DNA of 7,534 nt from NCBI GenBank assembly GCA_018066225.1, contig JAGHRU010000015.1, positions 1 to 7,534 on the forward strand. The letters are read 5' to 3'. Under the pieces are notes generated by a model. It was not told where the DNA came from. It worked only from the letters and a program-made list of their open reading frames with translations, and did no database searches. Shown here in pieces: positions 6,003-7,534 of this stretch. Source of the DNA: Candidatus Equimonas enterica (lineage in GTDB: Bacteria > Bacteroidota > Bacteroidia > Bacteroidales > Bacteroidaceae). A program made the translations under genes and the position numbers. Each line of letters opens with the position of its first letter. The first letter of the stretch is position 1.

Positions 6003-6974
6003 ATGTCCAGAATACATTGCATCGGTGTACTCACCTCGGGCGGCGACGCGCCGGGTATGAACGCCGCTATCCGTGCCGTGACACGCAGTGCCATCTGCAA
6101 CGGCTACAAGGTGAAAGCCATCTACCGTGGCTACGAAGGCCTAATGAATGGCGAAGTTAAGGAATTCACCACCGAGAATGTCTCCAATATCATCCAGACT
6201 GGCGGCACAATACTGCGCAGTGCACGCAGCAAGGGCTTTATGACACCCGAAGGTCGCAAGGCGGCTTACGACACCCTGCTGCGCGAGAGCATCGATGCGC
6301 TGGTGGTCATTGGCGGCAACGGCTCGCTGAAAGGCGCGATGACCTTTGCCGAAGAATACGACTTCCCCTGTATAGGTCTGCCGGGCACCATAGACAACGA
6401 CCTCTACGGCACAGACTCCACCATCGGCTACGACAGCACGCTCAACACCATCATGCAATGCGTAGATAAGATACGCGATACGGCCAACTCCCACGAGCGC
6501 ATTTTCTTCGTCGAGGTGATGGGACGCGATGCGGGCTTCTTGGCGCAAAACGCAGCCATAGCAGCTGGCGCAGAAGCCGCTATCATACCAGAGGACTCAA
6601 CAGGGGCTGACCAGTTGATACAGTTTATGGAGCGTGGCATACGCAAGTCCAAGAAATCGTGCATCGTCATCGTCACGGAGAGCCCGAAGTACGGCGCACT
6701 GCACTATGCACGCCGTGTCACCAAGGAATACCCCGAATATGACGTCTCCATCCTCGGCCACTTGCAGCGTGGCGGCTCGCCCTCGGCCTACGACCGCATC
6801 TTCGCCAGCCGCGTTGGTGTAGGCGCAGTGCAGGCACTGATGCAGGGACAGCGCAATGTCATGGTCGGCATCCGCAACAACGAGGTCGTCTATGTGCCGT
6901 TTGTCGATGCCATCGACAAGCGTAAACTCATGGACCGCCAACTCATCCATGTCCTTGACGAACTGAGCATTTAA
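6003..6974 (+). CDS. pfkA: 6-phosphofructokinase, ATP-type family A, with altered active-site residues
   Basis: The 323-residue protein matches the size and fold of bacterial PfkA, which phosphorylates fructose 6-phosphate at the committed step of glycolysis in the cytoplasm. Visible motifs: TSGGDAPGMNAAIR (11-24, nucleotide and effector site), GGTILRSAR (67-75), PGTIDND (127-133, with Asp131 as the expected catalytic base, E. coli Asp127), HERIFFVEVMGR (164-175, F6P binding) and LGHLQRGGSP (251-260). Gly107 and Gly128 match ATP-dependent rather than PPi-dependent enzymes. Two departures stand out: the usual GGDGS is GGNGS (Asn106 in place of E. coli Asp103), and the segment before LGH reads EYDVSILGH, with no Arg where E. 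coli has Arg243. The E. coli effector Arg54 is also not matched. It may be one of several PFK paralogues with changed kinetics or substrate. The start at 6003 is set by the motif spacing; the leader has no SD and no G in its last 26 nt. Confidence 0.93.
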   Translation: MSRIHCIGVLTSGGDAPGMNAAIRAVTRSAICNGYKVKAIYRGYEGLMNGEVKEFTTENVSNIIQTGGTILRSARSKGFMTPEGRKAAYDTLLRESIDALVVIGGNGSLKGAMTFAEEYDFPCIGLPGTIDNDLYGTDSTIGYDSTLNTIMQCVDKIRDTANSHERIFFVEVMGRDAGFLAQNAAIAAGAEAAIIPEDSTGADQLIQFMERGIRKSKKSCIVIVTESPKYGALHYARRVTKEYPEYDVSILGHLQRGGSPSAYDRIFASRVGVGAVQALMQGQRNVMVGIRNNEVVYVPFVDAIDKRKLMDRQLIHVLDELSI

Positions 6975-7001
6975 GCGCACATCGCCATCCTACAACAACA
7001 T

Positions 7002-7039
7002 AAGAAAGCAGCCTCCAACACGGAGGCTGCTTTCTTTTT
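7002..7039 (+). terminator. Strong hairpin terminator shared by convergent pfkA and pheS
   Basis: A perfect 15-bp stem (7002-7016 with 7022-7036) closes a 5-nt AACAC loop. On the + strand the stem runs into a T-rich tract (7031-7039, TTTCTTTTT), a classic intrinsic terminator for pfkA. On the - strand the exit reads CTTTCTTATGTTG, moderately T-rich, so it probably also stops pheS transcription, whose stop codon is about 30 bp away. Confidence 0.9.
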
Positions 7040-7067
7040 ATAGCAATGGCCTTGAAGGCGAAATGCC

Positions 7068-7534
7068 TTAATTGGCGGCCACGAACTCGTCGAGGAAGCG
7101 CACATCATTCTCGGAGAAGAGGCGCAAGTCCTTGACTTGGTATTTCAGATTGGTAATGCGCTCTACGCCCATGCCGAAAGCATAGCCTTTGTACTTGGTG
7201 CTATCGATGCCGTTGGCTTCGAGGACTGCGGGATCGACCATACCACAACCGAGGATTTCCACCCATCCCGTGTTTTTGCAGAAGGCGCAACCCTCGCCAC
7301 CGCAGATATTGCAAGAGATGTCCATCTCGGCAGAAGGCTCGGTGAAGGGGAAGTAACTCGGGCGCAGACGTATCTTGGTGTCGGCACCAAACATCTCACG
7401 GGCGAAAGTCAGCAACACCTGTTTGAGGTCAGCAAACGAGGCATGCTCGTCGATGTAGAGGCCCTCCACTTGGTGGAAGAAGCAGTGTGCTCGCGCCGAG
7501 ATGGCCTCATTGCGATAAACACGTCCAGGACAGA
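7068..7534 (-). CDS. pheS: Phenylalanine-tRNA ligase alpha subunit, C-terminal part (5' end beyond window)
   Basis: The frame is open on the minus strand from the window edge to the TAA at 7068-7070 and encodes the last 154 residues of a protein normally about 340 long. PheS is the catalytic subunit of the (alpha-beta)2 enzyme that charges tRNA-Phe. The fragment starts CPGRVYRNEAISARAH, followed by CFFHQVEGLYID (class II motif 2 region), RPSYFPFTEPS (phenylalanine-pocket region) and GYAFGMGVERI (class II motif 3, with its ATP-binding Arg). Between them lies CNICGGEGCAFC (fragment residues 74-85, nt 7278-7313), a CX2CX4CX2C zinc-knuckle-like insert that leads into GWVEILGCGMVDP. Such cysteine-bearing PheS forms occur in Bacteroidetes and some thermophiles but not in E. 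coli. The Val codon at 7469 is internal, not a start. The ending VAAN is normal. Confidence 0.96.
   Translation of the reverse strand, partial: CPGRVYRNEAISARAHCFFHQVEGLYIDEHASFADLKQVLLTFAREMFGADTKIRLRPSYFPFTEPSAEMDISCNICGGEGCAFCKNTGWVEILGCGMVDPAVLEANGIDSTKYKGYAFGMGVERITNLKYQVKDLRLFSENDVRFLDEFVAAN

Noticed and set aside
5791..6060. 89-codon + frame running through the tRNA
   Set aside because: It covers the promoter, the tRNA and the pfkA start in another frame, so it is a chance frame.
6003..6974. Pyrophosphate-dependent phosphofructokinase
   Set aside because: PPi enzymes carry Asp in the GGDD position and Lys in PKTIDND; here both positions are Gly (GGNG, PGTIDND), matching the ATP type.

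Overview
The window looks like chromosomal DNA from a member of the Bacteroidales, with a Prevotella/Alloprevotella-like flavour. Four things support this: a textbook Bacteroidetes promoter (TTTG, 20-nt spacer, TAACTTTG) in front of a tRNA gene; start codons with no Shine-Dalgarno sequence and G-poor leaders; a secreted C69 dipeptidase and a secreted GH109-type protein; and a PheS with a four-cysteine insert. The genus is an inference. Base composition is fairly GC-rich for this group. I see no mobile element, CRISPR array, phage gene or clear sign of recent transfer.

Layout, left to right. (1) 1-723, +: the C-terminal 240 residues of an Omp85/BamA-TamA-type outer-membrane beta-barrel. (2) 724-950: a spacer holding four imperfect 22-bp tandem units. 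(3) 951-5737, +: three co-directional genes with short spacers (48 and 14 bp) and no terminator between them. They are a secreted C69 Ntn-type dipeptidase, peptide chain release factor 3 (prfC), and an exported Gfo/Idh/MocA-fold protein of GH109 type. (4) 5738-6002: a strong promoter, a short inverted repeat in the leader, tRNA-Gly(CCC), and a 13-bp GC-rich hairpin. (5) 6003-6974, +: a 6-phosphofructokinase with changed active-site residues. (6) 7002-7039: a strong hairpin terminator shared by the convergent genes pfkA and pheS. (7) 7068-7534, -: the C-terminal 154 residues of PheS.

Functionally this is mostly housekeeping (translation termination, tRNA, tRNA charging, glycolysis) mixed with envelope and secreted catabolic proteins. 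The dipeptidase and the GH109-like enzyme would both act in the periplasm or outside the cell on host- or diet-derived peptides and glycans. prfC between them is probably a transcriptional companion rather than a functional partner.

I did not find a clear new multi-gene system. The points most worth a second look are the phosphofructokinase, which lacks the usual GGDGS aspartate and a residue matching the cross-subunit Arg243; the Omp85 barrel, whose near-invariant L6-loop arginine is histidine; the 22-bp repeat block; and the tRNA-Gly/pfkA leader architecture.
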